A stretch of DNA of 64,000 nucleotides. It comes from Bacillota bacterium (lineage in GTDB: Bacteria; Bacillota; Clostridia; Christensenellales; UMGS416). Position numbers and translations under genes: made by a program. Position 1 is the stretch's first letter, and the number at the start of each line of letters is the position of its first letter. Below are positions 1 through 9,128 of this stretch, one piece after another. The stretch spans positions 124,001 to 188,000 of the forward strand of contig JAEYRH010000004.1 of assembly GCA_023435705.1 (NCBI GenBank), written 5' to 3'. The notes under the pieces were generated by a model. It did not search any database and was not told where the DNA came from. It saw only the letters and a list, made by a program, of their open reading frames with translations.

Positions 1-17
1 CGGTAAGATCACTTACG

Positions 18-51
18 AAAAGAGCTCCCCGCATTTAAGCAGGGAGCTCTT
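18..51 (-). terminator. Terminator-like hairpin after the liv operon
   Basis: A stem with arms AAGAGCTCCC and GGGAGCTCTT lies just downstream of the livF stop. Read on the minus strand it ends in a short T run (TTTTC). It is the likely 3' end of livKHMGF; the weak T tract leaves some doubt. Confidence 0.6.
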
Positions 52-62
52 ATTAACACAAA

Positions 63-764
63 TTACCCCAGATACGCCTTCCTGATCTCTTCGCTTTCCT
101 TCAATTCCGCGCTGGGGCCGCTGGCCACGATGCGGCCGGTCTCCAGCACATAAGCCCGGTGGGCGGTGTTCAGCGCCATGTGAGCGTTTTGCTCCACCAA
201 AAGGATCGTGACGCCCTGCTGGTTGATCCAGCGGATGATCGAGAAGATCTCCTGCACCAGCATCGGCGCCAGCCCCATGCTGGGTTCGTCCATTAACAGC
301 AGTTTGGGCTCGCTCATCAGCGCCCTGCCGATGGCCAGCATCTGCTGCTCGCCGCCGGAGAGCGTGCCGGCCAGCTGGCGGCTGCGCTCTTTCAGGCGCG
401 GGAAGCGCTGCATCACGTTATCCAGGTTTTCTTTGACCTTTGCGCGGGTGCGGGGCAGATAGGCGCCCATTTCCAGGTTTTCCAGCACTGAGAGGTTGGC
501 GAACACACGCCTGCCCTCAGGCACCTGCACCAGGCCCATGTCCACACGCTTTTCCGCCGGGATCTTCTCAAGGTTCTGGCCGAGGAACTCAATCTTGCCC
601 GCCTGCTTGGGGATGATGCCGGACACGCTGTGCAGCGTAGTGGTCTTGCCGGCGCCGTTGGCGCCGATCAGCGTAACGATTTCGCCCTGATTCACCTCAA
701 GGGATAGGCCGTGCAGCGCCTCGATGTTGCCGTATGAAACCTTCAGACCTTCTATTTTCAGCAT
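63..764 (-). CDS. livF: Branched-chain amino acid ABC transporter, ATPase LivF
   Basis: This 233-residue cytoplasmic ATPase is one of two that power a leucine/isoleucine/valine-type importer. It shows a Walker A (GANGAGKT, about residue 34), the signature LSGGEQQM (about 136), Walker B LLLMDEPS and the H-loop after LLVEQN. Length and the short C-terminus (ending KAYLG) match LivF rather than LivG. It is the last gene of livKHMGF, its ATG overlapping the livG stop by one base (TGATG), which implies translational coupling. The exact ligand of the transporter (branched-chain amino acids, amides or urea) cannot be read from this subunit. Confidence 0.95.
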   Translation of the reverse strand: MLKIEGLKVSYGNIEALHGLSLEVNQGEIVTLIGANGAGKTTTLHSVSGIIPKQAGKIEFLGQNLEKIPAEKRVDMGLVQVPEGRRVFANLSVLENLEMGAYLPRTRAKVKENLDNVMQRFPRLKERSRQLAGTLSGGEQQMLAIGRALMSEPKLLLMDEPSMGLAPMLVQEIFSIIRWINQQGVTILLVEQNAHMALNTAHRAYVLETGRIVASGPSAELKESEEIRKAYLG

Positions 765-1549
765 CAGGCCTGCACCTCCTCGCCAAGATAGGCCTTGATT
801 ACCTGCGGGTTGTTGCGGATCTCATGGGGCAGGCCCTGCGCGATCAGCTCGCCATAGTCCAGCACCAGGATGCGCTCGCAGATCTTCATGACCAGGCTCA
901 TGTCGTGCTCAATCAGCAGGATCGTGAGCCCGAAGCGGTCGCGGATGAACGTGATCAACCGGCTCAGATCGGCTGTTTCCTGCGGGTTCATGCCGGCGGC
1001 GGGCTCGTCCAGCAGCAGGATCTGGGGCCGGGCGGCCAGCGCCCGCACGATCTCCAGCTTGCGCTGCTCACCGTAGGGCAGGTTGGCTGCCAGCTCGTTG
1101 CGCTTGCCCTCCAGGTTGAAAATCTTCAGAAGCTCCATGGCCTCGGCCTCAATGCGGGCTTCTTCCCTCCAGTAGCCGGGCAGGCGCAGCACAGCGGTCA
1201 ACGGGCTGTATTTCACCGTGGGGTGAAACGCCACGCGCACATTGTCAATCACCGACATGCGCTTGAAGAGGCGGATGTTCTGGAAGGTGCGGGTCATGCC
1301 GAGCCGCGCGATCTTCCAGGCCTGCATGCCACCCAGCGACCACGTTTTCTTATCCTGGCTGTAATAGGTAATGGACCCGGCAGTGGGTGTGTAGACGCCG
1401 GTGAGCAGGTTGAACACCGTGGTCTTGCCCGCACCGTTGGGGCCGATCAGGCCCACCAGCTCGCCCTTGTTCAGCTGGAGGTTGAAGTTGTTGACCGCCT
1501 TCAGCCCGCCGAACTGGATGGACATGTTTTTCACATCAAGAATTGCCAT
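764..1549 (-). CDS. livG: Branched-chain amino acid ABC transporter, ATPase LivG
   Basis: This 261-residue protein is the second ATPase of the importer. Walker A is GPNGAGKT, the signature is the LivG-type variant LPYGEQRKLE, and Walker B is ILLLDEPAAG. The long insertion between Walker A and the signature (GMTRTFQNIRLF and what follows) is typical of LivG. I chose the ATG that gives MAILDVKNMS; a longer frame exists upstream but would run deep into livM. Even so the gene overlaps the livM 3' end by 14 bases, consistent with a tightly coupled operon. Confidence 0.94.
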   Translation of the reverse strand: MAILDVKNMSIQFGGLKAVNNFNLQLNKGELVGLIGPNGAGKTTVFNLLTGVYTPTAGSITYYSQDKKTWSLGGMQAWKIARLGMTRTFQNIRLFKRMSVIDNVRVAFHPTVKYSPLTAVLRLPGYWREEARIEAEAMELLKIFNLEGKRNELAANLPYGEQRKLEIVRALAARPQILLLDEPAAGMNPQETADLSRLITFIRDRFGLTILLIEHDMSLVMKICERILVLDYGELIAQGLPHEIRNNPQVIKAYLGEEVQA

Positions 1550-2594
1550 TGTCTTCAGCCCCCTTTTTGCGCGCTGCCATCTTGCTGGCCAACTTGCGCC
1601 AGAGCACCGGGTAATCCTCAACCCACCAGCGGCGGCTGAGCAGCGTTTCGGTGAGCTTCATCTCCTTGGTGCCGAGCAGCCCCTGCGGGCGGAAAATCAT
1701 CATCAGGATCAGCAGCAGCGGATAGATCACCAAACGGAAATCCATCAGGACACGCAGCTGCTCCTGCAGCAGCGTGAGCACAAAGCTGGCCACAACCGTG
1801 CCGGTGAGCGAACCCATGCCGCCGAACACCACGATAATCAGGATGTCCATGGACTTTAGGAAGTTGAAGATGACCGGGCTTAAAAAGCCATTCTGCATCG
1901 CGAACAACCCGCCGGCCACACCGGCCATAAACGTGGAAAGCACAAAGGCAAACATCTTGGTGTAAAAGGAATTCACGCCGATGGATTCCGCCGCAATCTC
2001 ATCGTCACGGATCGTCACCATGGCCCTGCCGTGGGAGGATGTCATCAGATGCACCACGCCCAAGATCGCGAGCACCATGAAAACGGAGTTGATCACAATG
2101 CTGGCCAGGGGCTGGTTGCCGCCAAAACCAGGGAACCCGGGGATCCCCATAAAGCCGGCAGCGCCGCCGGTGATTGTGTCAAGGTTATTGAATATCACGC
2201 GGATGATCTCGCCGAAGCCCAGCGTCACGATGGCAAGGTAATCGCCCTTCAGCCGAAGCGTCGGGAAGCCGATGACCAGGCCCACCAGGCCGGACAGCAC
2301 GCCGCCCGCCAGCAGCGCCGGCACCATCGGCACATGCAGGTTTTTTAAGAGGATTGCCGTGCAATAGCCGCCGATGGCCATAAAGCCGGCGTGGCCAAGC
2401 ACCAGCTGGCCCGTCATGCCGGTGACCAGGTTCACCCCAAGGGAAACGATCACGTAGACGCACGAAAGAGACAACAGCGACGCGATATAGGAATCGATCA
2501 CACCCAGGCCGACCAGCGCGGATATGATCGCAAAGAGCACCGTGATAAAGACCGCCTGCTTGATGAGCTTTGCCAAGAATCCGTTCTTCTTCAC
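1536..2594 (-). CDS. livM: Branched-chain amino acid ABC transporter, permease LivM
   Basis: A 352-residue integral membrane permease with about nine hydrophobic segments. It carries the LivM signatures GHAGFMAIGGY and FGEIIRVIF and, near the C-terminus, FGGMGSLTG. The protein ends in a charged Lys/Arg-rich tail. Start choice: a GTG at 2603 lies directly on the ribosome binding site, so the in-frame GTG at 2594, eight bases after AAGGGGG, is preferred. It pairs with LivH to form the membrane channel and lies 13 bases downstream of livH. Confidence 0.93.
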   Translation of the reverse strand: MKKNGFLAKLIKQAVFITVLFAIISALVGLGVIDSYIASLLSLSCVYVIVSLGVNLVTGMTGQLVLGHAGFMAIGGYCTAILLKNLHVPMVPALLAGGVLSGLVGLVIGFPTLRLKGDYLAIVTLGFGEIIRVIFNNLDTITGGAAGFMGIPGFPGFGGNQPLASIVINSVFMVLAILGVVHLMTSSHGRAMVTIRDDEIAAESIGVNSFYTKMFAFVLSTFMAGVAGGLFAMQNGFLSPVIFNFLKSMDILIIVVFGGMGSLTGTVVASFVLTLLQEQLRVLMDFRLVIYPLLLILMMIFRPQGLLGTKEMKLTETLLSRRWWVEDYPVLWRKLASKMAARKKGAEDNGNS

Positions 2595-2607
2595 ACTGCC
2601 CACCCCC

Positions 2608-3531
2608 TTACACTTTCTCTCTCATGGGCTTGCCCATGATGCCGGACGGTTTAACGAACAGGATCAGGATCAGAATCGCAAACACGATGCCGTCTGACCA
2701 TAGAGAACTGATATACCCTTTGGTGAAAGACTCCACCAGGCCGATCACAATGCTGCCGATCATCGCGCCGGGGATGCTGCCGATGCCGCCCAACACCGCC
2801 GCGATGAAGCATTTCAGACCGGGCATCATGCCCATATAGGGATTGATCTGCGGAAAGGAGAAGGCAAACAGGATGCCGGCGGTGGCCGCCAGCCCCGCGC
2901 CGATGGCAAACGTGATGCTGATGATCTTGTCCACCGAAATGCCCATCAGGCGCGCAGCGTTCATGTCGTAAGACACGGCCCGCATCGCCTTGCCGGTGCG
3001 GGTGTAGTTCACAATGTAGTTCAGAATTACCATCATCAGAATGGAGACCAGCAGCACCAGGATCTGCACCGGCGTGATGAAAATGCCGGTGGTAGCTTTC
3101 AGCCAGTCTGATACCGACTGGAACACACTCAGCACCTGTTCGGACAGCTGGGGATACTGCTTGGGATTCGGTCCGATGAACGGCAGCATCTTGCTGCCGT
3201 TTTCAATGAGCATGGAAACACCGATGGCTGTAATGAGGGCATTAAGCCTGGGGGCGTTGCGCAACGGCTTGTAGCAGGTCTTCTCCATCACCACACCAAA
3301 CACGGCGCAGCCTGCCATCGCCACGGCAAAGGCCAATAACGACGCCCACAAGGACACACCCAGACGAATCATTACAAAGTAACCCATATAGGCACCAAGC
3401 ATCAGGATATCGCCGTGGGCGAAGTTGATTAGTTTCACGATGCCGTATACCATCGTGTAACCGAGCGCGATCAGGGCATAGATGCACCCGACCGTGATGC
3501 CGATCACGAGAAAGTTGACAAATGATTCCAT
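2608..3531 (-). CDS. livH: Branched-chain amino acid ABC transporter, permease LivH
   Basis: A 307-residue membrane permease of the LivH type. The N-terminus has the family pattern GCIYALIALGYTMVYG followed by LINFAHGD, and the coupling-loop region contains AAVLGGIGSIPGAMIG. Around eight membrane segments are visible. It follows the binding-protein gene livK and is separated from it by a 13-bp stem-loop, a usual arrangement where the periplasmic-type binding protein is made in excess over the permease. Confidence 0.94.
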   Translation of the reverse strand: MESFVNFLVIGITVGCIYALIALGYTMVYGIVKLINFAHGDILMLGAYMGYFVMIRLGVSLWASLLAFAVAMAGCAVFGVVMEKTCYKPLRNAPRLNALITAIGVSMLIENGSKMLPFIGPNPKQYPQLSEQVLSVFQSVSDWLKATTGIFITPVQILVLLVSILMMVILNYIVNYTRTGKAMRAVSYDMNAARLMGISVDKIISITFAIGAGLAATAGILFAFSFPQINPYMGMMPGLKCFIAAVLGGIGSIPGAMIGSIVIGLVESFTKGYISSLWSDGIVFAILILILFVKPSGIMGKPMREKV

Positions 3532-3552
3532 GTCCTCACCTCATCGAACAAT

Positions 3553-3583
3553 GGAAGCGCGAAACCCGTTGTTTCGCGCTTCC
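3553..3583 (-). promoter_or_regulatory. Intercistronic stem-loop between livK and livH
   Basis: A perfect 13-bp inverted repeat (GGAAGCGCGAAAC ... GTTTCGCGCTTCC) with a five-base loop sits between livK and livH and lacks a following T run. Such hairpins usually protect the upstream mRNA from 3' decay or reduce read-through, allowing more binding protein than permease. That role is inferred. Confidence 0.6.
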
Positions 3584-3632
3584 GACTGGTAACAATGGAA
3601 AGGGTACTAAAGATTCTGTGAATTACGGCTGA

Positions 3633-4790
3633 TCAGGGAGCCACGTTGCCGATGTACTTCTCCTTGAGCTTGCCATCTTCGGCCTTGATGACCTCGATGA
3701 TGACGGCGGACTTCACAGGGTTGCGGTTTTCATCAAACTTGATGTGACCGGTCAGGAAGTCGCCTTCCACAGCGGCCATCGCGTCACGGACCTTCTGATG
3801 GTCGGTGGAACCGGCGGCCTTGATGGCCTGGGCCACGATCTGCATGGCGTCATAACCCAGAACAGCCAGCGCGTTGGGGCGCTCGTTGTTGTAGGCGGCC
3901 TTATACTTGGCCACGAACTCAGCACCCTTGGGATCGGTGGTGTCAGCGGTGAAGTGGTTCAGGTAGTAGCAGCCCACAACCTCTTCGCCGGCGTTGTTGA
4001 CAATTTCATCCCAGCCGTCGCCGCCCATCATGACCACATCGGCCATGCCCAGCGAACGGACCTGCTTGGCGATCAGAGAAACGGTGGAGTAGTAGTCCGG
4101 CAGGAACAGCAGCTCGGGAGTGCTGCCCTTGATCTTGGTGAGCTGGGCGGAGAAATCCGTATCACCCTTGGTATAGGCTTCCTTGTTGGAGATCGTGCCG
4201 CCGGCGGCGGTGAAGGCAGCCTCAAAGGCGTCAGCCAGACCCTTGGAATAGTCGTTGGCATTGTCATACATGATGGCGGCGGTCTTCTTGCCCAGATCCT
4301 TGAAGGCATAGTTGGCGCAACCGGTGCCCTGGAAGGGATCGAGGTAGCAGGTGCGGAAAATGAAATCTCCGGCCTGGGTGACCTTCAGGTTGGTGGAGGA
4401 AGTGGAAATCATCGGGATCTTGTCAGCCTGGGCCAAAGGAGCCACGGCCAGAGAGCAGTCAGAGGTCAGGCAGCCGATGATGATATCAACCTTGTTTTGG
4501 CTGACGAGCTTTTTATAAGCCAGCACCGACTTATCAGACTTGCCTTCATCGTCTTCATACAAGAACTCAATCTGCTTGCCATTGATGCCGCCGGCTTTGT
4601 TGATTTCATCCACGGCAATCTTAATGGCATTGACAGTGCCTGTGCCATACAGAGAAACAGGACCGGTCATCGGCATGATCGCGCCGATTTTGATGGTTTT
4701 GCTTTCGGCTGTGCAACCGCCGAACACCAGGCCCATCGAAACGATGAGCATGACGGCCAGCACGACGGTAAGAACGCGTGACTTCTTCAT
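3633..4790 (-). CDS. livK: Branched-chain amino acid ABC transporter, substrate-binding lipoprotein LivK
   Basis: A 385-residue extracellular solute-binding protein anchored as a lipoprotein: Met-Lys-Lys start, hydrophobic signal and lipobox VFGGC at about residues 22-26. The mature part opens with IKIGAIMPMTGPVSLYG, the classic LivJ/LivK (type I periplasmic-binding fold) N-terminus, and includes KLVSQNKVDIIIG. Start chosen at the ATG preceded by GGAGAGATGGAG; the frame is open further upstream but crosses the promoter. First gene of livKHMGF, with its own sigma-A-like promoter. Confidence 0.93.
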   Translation of the reverse strand: MKKSRVLTVVLAVMLIVSMGLVFGGCTAESKTIKIGAIMPMTGPVSLYGTGTVNAIKIAVDEINKAGGINGKQIEFLYEDDEGKSDKSVLAYKKLVSQNKVDIIIGCLTSDCSLAVAPLAQADKIPMISTSSTNLKVTQAGDFIFRTCYLDPFQGTGCANYAFKDLGKKTAAIMYDNANDYSKGLADAFEAAFTAAGGTISNKEAYTKGDTDFSAQLTKIKGSTPELLFLPDYYSTVSLIAKQVRSLGMADVVMMGGDGWDEIVNNAGEEVVGCYYLNHFTADTTDPKGAEFVAKYKAAYNNERPNALAVLGYDAMQIVAQAIKAAGSTDHQKVRDAMAAVEGDFLTGHIKFDENRNPVKSAVIIEVIKAEDGKLKEKYIGNVAP

Positions 4791-4872
4791 TTCTCCATCT
4801 CTCCTTAATACACTTTTGGTGAAGTAACAGCATGCCCTTTGTGAACCGCCATTGCTCCACCAATTGATAATA

Positions 4873-4901
4873 AAATTAGCATATGCCTTTCTCAATGTCA
4901 A
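4873..4901 (-). promoter_or_regulatory. Promoter of livKHMGF
   Basis: On the minus strand TTGACA is followed after 17 bases by TAATTT, predicting a start near 4866 and a leader of about 75 bases. I see no riboswitch in the leader. The remaining intergenic DNA (about 4902-5157) shows nothing else I can name. Confidence 0.7.
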
Positions 4902-5157
4902 GAAGAAACCATGGTCAAAATGAAAGTTTTTTAAGCCACACAATCAAAATATTAGGCAACAGACAGGAATCTGGGGATAATAAGGCGGTTTCTCGCATGC
5001 TTGATCGCAACAGGTTGCATTTTGATAACCACGCGCACCTTGAATCACAAATCCGCAAGCGCATCCTGAAGATGTGGCCGTCAACCGCTGATGCCCACCA
5101 TATCTTGTATCAGTGACGGTCACTTTGCGCAAATTCTTGCCTGGAATCAGGCAGTGC

Positions 5158-5186
5158 TTGCACCGGCAACGGCGCTGCTTTATAAT
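5158..5186 (+). promoter_or_regulatory. Promoter of the homocysteine methyltransferase gene
   Basis: TTGCAC and a perfect TATAAT are spaced by 17 bases, giving a start near 5193. This decides the start codon downstream: an ATG at 5196 would be nearly leaderless, whereas 5241 has a proper ribosome binding site. Confidence 0.8.
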
Positions 5187-5240
5187 CTCTGCATCATGAA
5201 AAATCATATCGCCGCAGGGCGGCGCGAAAAGAGGCGGGAA

Positions 5241-6137
5241 ATGGCGAGGCAGCGGATCGCGGACGCAGTGAAAACCGGCAGGGTGCTGGTGAGCGACGGC
5301 GCCTGGGGCACGTTGTTGCACAAGTTGGGCCTGCAACCGGGCCAGTGCCCGGAGTTGTGGAATGTGGAGCGGTTTGACGAGGTGAAGGCCATCGCCTCCA
5401 GCTACATCGCCGCGGGCTCCGATATGGTGGAGACCAACACCTTCGGCGGCTCAAGCCTCAAGCTTGATCATTATGGCCTGGCCGGTCGCGCCGCCGAGCT
5501 CAACGAGGCTGCCGCGAGAGCCTCCCGAGAGGCAGCCGGAGAAGACCGGTGGGTGATCGCCAGCATAGGCCCCACGGGCAAGCTGCTGCTGATGGAGGAA
5601 GTGACCGAGCAGGAGCTTTACGACAGTTTCAAAGAGCAGGCAATGGCGCTGGAAAAGGGCGGCGCCGATGCCGTGTGCATTGAGACGATGAGCGACCGCG
5701 ACGAAGCCTGCATCGCCATCCGTGCGGCAAAAGAGAACACAAACCTCGAGATCATGGCCACCTTCACCTTTGAACGGACCGTGCGCGGCGATTACCGCAC
5801 GATGATGGGGCTGGCCCCGGTGCCGGCGGCGGAGGCTGCGCTGGAGGCCGGAGCGGACATCATCGGCGCAAACTGCGGCAACGGCTTTGAGCGCATGATC
5901 GAGATTGTGCGCGAGATCCGCGCGGCGCTGCCCGGTGTGCCGATCCTGGTGCAGGCCAATGCCGGCCTGCCGGTGACCGTGGGCGGCGTAATTACCTTCC
6001 CCGAGACGCCGGAGGCGATGGCCGCCCGCGTAGGCGCGCTCATCAGCGCCGGGGCAAACATCATCGGCGGCTGCTGCGGCACCACACCGGAGCACATCCA
6101 GGCGATCAAGGCGGCGGTGGCGGCACACAGCAAGTAA
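5241..6137 (+). CDS. Stand-alone homocysteine S-methyltransferase domain protein (MetH N-terminal type)
   Basis: A 298-residue TIM-barrel protein of the homocysteine-binding domain family (as in MetH residues 1-350, BHMT and MmuM). It shows the opening DGAWGTLL, the METNTFGGSSLKL stretch and the zinc-ligand cysteines in GANCGNG and GGCCGTTP near the C-terminus. Such proteins move a methyl group from a donor (methyl-corrinoid, S-methylmethionine or betaine) to homocysteine; the donor here is unknown. There is no cobalamin or folate domain attached. Start is the ATG after GAGGCGGGAA, downstream of a strong promoter. It stands alone between the liv operon and a hypothetical gene. Confidence 0.85.
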   Translation: MARQRIADAVKTGRVLVSDGAWGTLLHKLGLQPGQCPELWNVERFDEVKAIASSYIAAGSDMVETNTFGGSSLKLDHYGLAGRAAELNEAAARASREAAGEDRWVIASIGPTGKLLLMEEVTEQELYDSFKEQAMALEKGGADAVCIETMSDRDEACIAIRAAKENTNLEIMATFTFERTVRGDYRTMMGLAPVPAAEAALEAGADIIGANCGNGFERMIEIVREIRAALPGVPILVQANAGLPVTVGGVITFPETPEAMAARVGALISAGANIIGGCCGTTPEHIQAIKAAVAAHSK

Positions 6138-6191
6138 GCTGTTTATCCAACTCCCCAGGCGCATGCAAATATGGGTGATCGAGGTGCTGAA

Positions 6192-6704
6192 ATGAAGAAA
6201 TTGCGCCAAAAAGCGCTCCTTATCGTCTTGATCGCCCTTCTGCTTATTCCTGCGCTGTTTGTCACTGTGACAACGCTGGCAAACAACCACACCGAGAACC
6301 AATTCGCTCAACAGCTTTTTGGAATCAAGCTGCCCGATCACACCTCTAAAGTTCTGGAGATCCATTGCAGAGCAGGAGATAAAGAAGCCCAAAAAACACA
6401 ATACTGGGCCGTATTACTGATACGGTCTGATCTGGATTATCAGGCAATTCAGGAGTTTTACAGCAAAAACAAATTTGTTACCATTCGTGATGAAAACCCG
6501 GTGGATGTTTGGGTTACTCAAATGGACAATAAAACGGACGTAATGTTTATGAAAGCCGCTGACAATCTGCCACATCATCATTTTGAGGAAAAAATCCGCT
6601 ACAAAACATATTACCAGATCGTGATAACTGATGTGAGTGAGTTTTCCCTTTTTGATCTTCCAGGCCTCCTCATCCACAATCAATTCACCCGACAGAAAGA
6701 CTGA
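6192..6704 (+). CDS. Membrane-anchored hypothetical protein
   Basis: I do not recognise this 170-residue protein. It begins with a Lys/Arg-rich stretch followed by a long hydrophobic segment (about residues 9-30), i.e. a signal anchor or uncleaved signal peptide. The rest is soluble, probably extracellular, with aromatic-rich alternating patterns suggesting beta structure, and no cysteine pair or catalytic motif. Its ATG follows GAGGTGCTGAA. It lies about 55 bases after the methyltransferase gene and may be co-transcribed, but no functional link is visible. Codon use is more AT-rich than its neighbour. Confidence 0.6.
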   Translation: MKKLRQKALLIVLIALLLIPALFVTVTTLANNHTENQFAQQLFGIKLPDHTSKVLEIHCRAGDKEAQKTQYWAVLLIRSDLDYQAIQEFYSKNKFVTIRDENPVDVWVTQMDNKTDVMFMKAADNLPHHHFEEKIRYKTYYQIVITDVSEFSLFDLPGLLIHNQFTRQKD

Positions 6705-6817
6705 AGCGGGTGCTCATCCGTTCCAGCAAGCGTTTGACCACGGAGCGGCGGCCATGCAATGAGCACGCACCATGATGTTGAGCTCTCCACTTGGGCAGGA
6801 AACAATCCTGCCCTCAA

Positions 6818-7489
6818 TTATTTCGCCATCCCAAACGCCTGCCCCACATCCACACAGAACAACAGCCCACGGCCAGGCTCGTCCAGCTCGGTTTCCCGAC
6901 GGATCGCCTCAATGATGGCCGGCGCAGCGGCGGTCTCTGCCAGGATCAGCACGATCTCCTTCTCCGGCTCCACATCCATCGCGAAGAGCTTGGACGTTTC
7001 ATGCACGCCGGCGCCCCTGGCGTTGATGATCGTAGCGCCTCGTGACCCGGCGGCTTCGGCGGCCTTCACCACATTTTCAGCGGACCCGTTTTCCACAATT
7101 GTAAATATCGCATGCATCACAGCTTTTTCCTCTCCTTTTTCCGCAGTGCCCTCGACCACGCGGCAAAGCTTCGAGCCGATTAAAGCTCGGATGTCAATCA
7201 TAAACCCGATGCCGTGGTTGGGTTTTGCAAGCTCCAGTTCCTCATCAATCTTCTGGATCGCGTTGAGCAGTGTTTCCTGGATGCCCAGCATCAGCACGAC
7301 GTCTTTGCGGATGTCATTGCTGTCCAGCCAGAAAGACTTCGGATGGCTGTAGGTGCCACGGCCCAGCGCGATGGTCCCGCCGGACACGCCATTCTGTCTG
7401 GCAATCTTCAACACCTTGCTACCCCTGCCCCGGTTCACAATCACAACCAGCAGCTCCAGCGGAGCCGATCCTTGGCAATTACTGAGCAA
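6818..7489 (-). CDS. Tandem PII-like (P-II family) signalling protein
   Basis: This 223-residue protein contains two PII-like ferredoxin-fold units, about residues 10-105 and 120-215. Each starts with an ELLVVIVNRG or AIFTIVENG strand followed by a helix and a GTY/GAT segment (GVSGGTIALGRGTY and GSRGATIINARG), and each ends near a glycine-rich turn plus a hydrophobic strand (NHGIGFMIDI and GRGLLFCVDV). Canonical PII proteins are about 112 residues with one unit. The start is a TTG overlapping the DUF1538 stop by 11 bases. The pairing suggests it gates or senses for the membrane protein, as GlnK does for AmtB; this is inference. Confidence 0.72.
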   Translation of the reverse strand: MLSNCQGSAPLELLVVIVNRGRGSKVLKIARQNGVSGGTIALGRGTYSHPKSFWLDSNDIRKDVVLMLGIQETLLNAIQKIDEELELAKPNHGIGFMIDIRALIGSKLCRVVEGTAEKGEEKAVMHAIFTIVENGSAENVVKAAEAAGSRGATIINARGAGVHETSKLFAMDVEPEKEIVLILAETAAAPAIIEAIRRETELDEPGRGLLFCVDVGQAFGMAK

Positions 7490-8969
7490 GCTTTGAATCC
7501 CCTTTCGCTTGTGCTTTTTTATGATAAATCAAACCAAGCAGCTGAAGCGTGATGATCGGTGTGAGCGCGACCAGAGCGATCACGCCGAAACCGTCGATCA
7601 TCACATTGGCGCTCTGCACCTGGTTTGCAGCCCCCTGTGCAAATGCCAGGATGAACGTGGCGGTCATCGGCCCAGATGCCACGCCGCCGGAGTCAAAGCC
7701 GATGCCCACAAAGAGCTTGGGCCCGAAGTTGGCCAGCAGCAGCGCGATCACATAACCGGGCAGCAGGATGTGCCACAGTTGCAAGCCCGGGATCAGGATG
7801 CGCAGCACCGACAGCACCACGGCCACGCCTACGCCCAGGGAAAGGGCGGCCAGCACGGCGGATTTGCGGATGGAGCCGCTGGTGACCTCCTCGATCTGGT
7901 TGGTGAGCACATGCACCGCCGGCTCCGCCAGCACCGTGACAAGGCCCAGAAGAAAGCCCACGAGGATCAGAGGAACCTTGTTGTCCATCTGCGCCAGCTG
8001 CGAGCCCATTTCGCGACCAATCTGCATGAAGCCGGTGTTGGCGCCGGATAGGATGAACGCAAGCCCGATGTAGGAGTAGACAAAGCCTTTGGCCATCGAC
8101 AGGAAGGACTTCCCCTTCTGCTTCATGAAGAAGATCTGGCACACGATGAAAATAATAAAAATCGGTGCGATCGCCACAGCGGATTCCCACAACTGGTGGA
8201 CAAACTCACCGGAAAGCTGCGCCAGGATCGAGCCGCTGCCGACACTGAAGTCAATGGTGCCGCTGAACTCGCTTTGCGGCGCGAGGATGCCCATGATCAG
8301 CATGCCGATGATGGCCCCGGCCGAAGCGATGGCCACCAGGCCGAAACTGTCCTTCTCAGATGCCTTCCGATCCTTTTTCATCGTGGCCACACCAAGCGCC
8401 AGCGCCAGTATGAAAGGCACTGTCATCGCCCCGGTTGTGGCACCGGAGGAGTCAAAGGAGATCGCAAGATAACCGGAAGAGACAAGGATCGACAGGACTA
8501 GAATGATACCATATAGTATTGTCAGCAACTTGTAAAGGGGGAAGCTGAACAAACTCCGGAGCAAGCCCACGGCAATCAGCACGGCAATGCCCAGCGACAC
8601 CGCCAGGATCACGCTCCACTTGCCGATGGCGCCGGACGTGACCAGCGAAACCTGATCGGCCAGTATGTGCAGGTCCGGCTCGGCCACCGAGATGAAAAAG
8701 CCAAGCAGCAGGCCTGCTGCCACGACCACCCAAATGCGGTTCGGACGGATGATAAGCTCCCCAAGTTTGTGGCCAAACGGCGAAATACTCAGGTCCACAC
8801 CGACGAGGAAAATCGTCAGGCCCACAATGATGAAGGCAGCACCAAGCAAAAAGCTGAAAATCTGCGCCCAGGAGAGGGAAAGGAAGATCACGCTGGTCAG
8901 GATCACCATAAAGACAACGGGCAAAACTGCAAGCAATACCTCTTTTAGCTTATCAAGCCAAATTCGCAA
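7479..8969 (-). CDS. DUF1538 family membrane protein
   Basis: A 496-residue polytopic membrane protein built from two related halves of about 240 residues. Each half contains an FLLGAAFIIVGLTIFLVGVD/LILSGANTGFM-like segment, a SVAEPDLHILADQV/TVLAEPAVHVLTNQI motif and a SFDSSGATTGAMTVPFILA/GFDSGGVASGPMTATFILA motif. These repeated acidic and glycine motifs within membrane segments look like a pseudo-symmetrical transporter. The substrate is unknown. It overlaps and presumably is co-expressed with the tandem PII-like gene downstream. The ATG follows AAGGAGGAG. Confidence 0.85.
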   Translation of the reverse strand: MRIWLDKLKEVLLAVLPVVFMVILTSVIFLSLSWAQIFSFLLGAAFIIVGLTIFLVGVDLSISPFGHKLGELIIRPNRIWVVVAAGLLLGFFISVAEPDLHILADQVSLVTSGAIGKWSVILAVSLGIAVLIAVGLLRSLFSFPLYKLLTILYGIILVLSILVSSGYLAISFDSSGATTGAMTVPFILALALGVATMKKDRKASEKDSFGLVAIASAGAIIGMLIMGILAPQSEFSGTIDFSVGSGSILAQLSGEFVHQLWESAVAIAPIFIIFIVCQIFFMKQKGKSFLSMAKGFVYSYIGLAFILSGANTGFMQIGREMGSQLAQMDNKVPLILVGFLLGLVTVLAEPAVHVLTNQIEEVTSGSIRKSAVLAALSLGVGVAVVLSVLRILIPGLQLWHILLPGYVIALLLANFGPKLFVGIGFDSGGVASGPMTATFILAFAQGAANQVQSANVMIDGFGVIALVALTPIITLQLLGLIYHKKAQAKGDSKLAQ

Positions 8970-9128
8970 TGAATCTCCTCCTTTTCAACAGGGCACACCA
9001 AACAAAGCATCCTTTTAAGGATATCACAGGATGGGCCGAATAAAACATTAAAAAAGCCTAAAACCGGATTAGCACACCATGGCGCAGCCAATGGCGATGC
9101 AAAAGCACTTGGTAAGCCCGAGCCCGGA

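Noticed and set aside
734..1639. Long plus-strand open frame opposite livG
   Set aside because: It lies entirely antisense to a well-conserved ATPase gene, has His/Gln/Gly-rich composition typical of the reverse of GC-rich coding DNA and matches no family. The same applies to long antisense frames at 3744-4781, 9664-11100, 18551-19966, 53744-55153 and 14655-15989.
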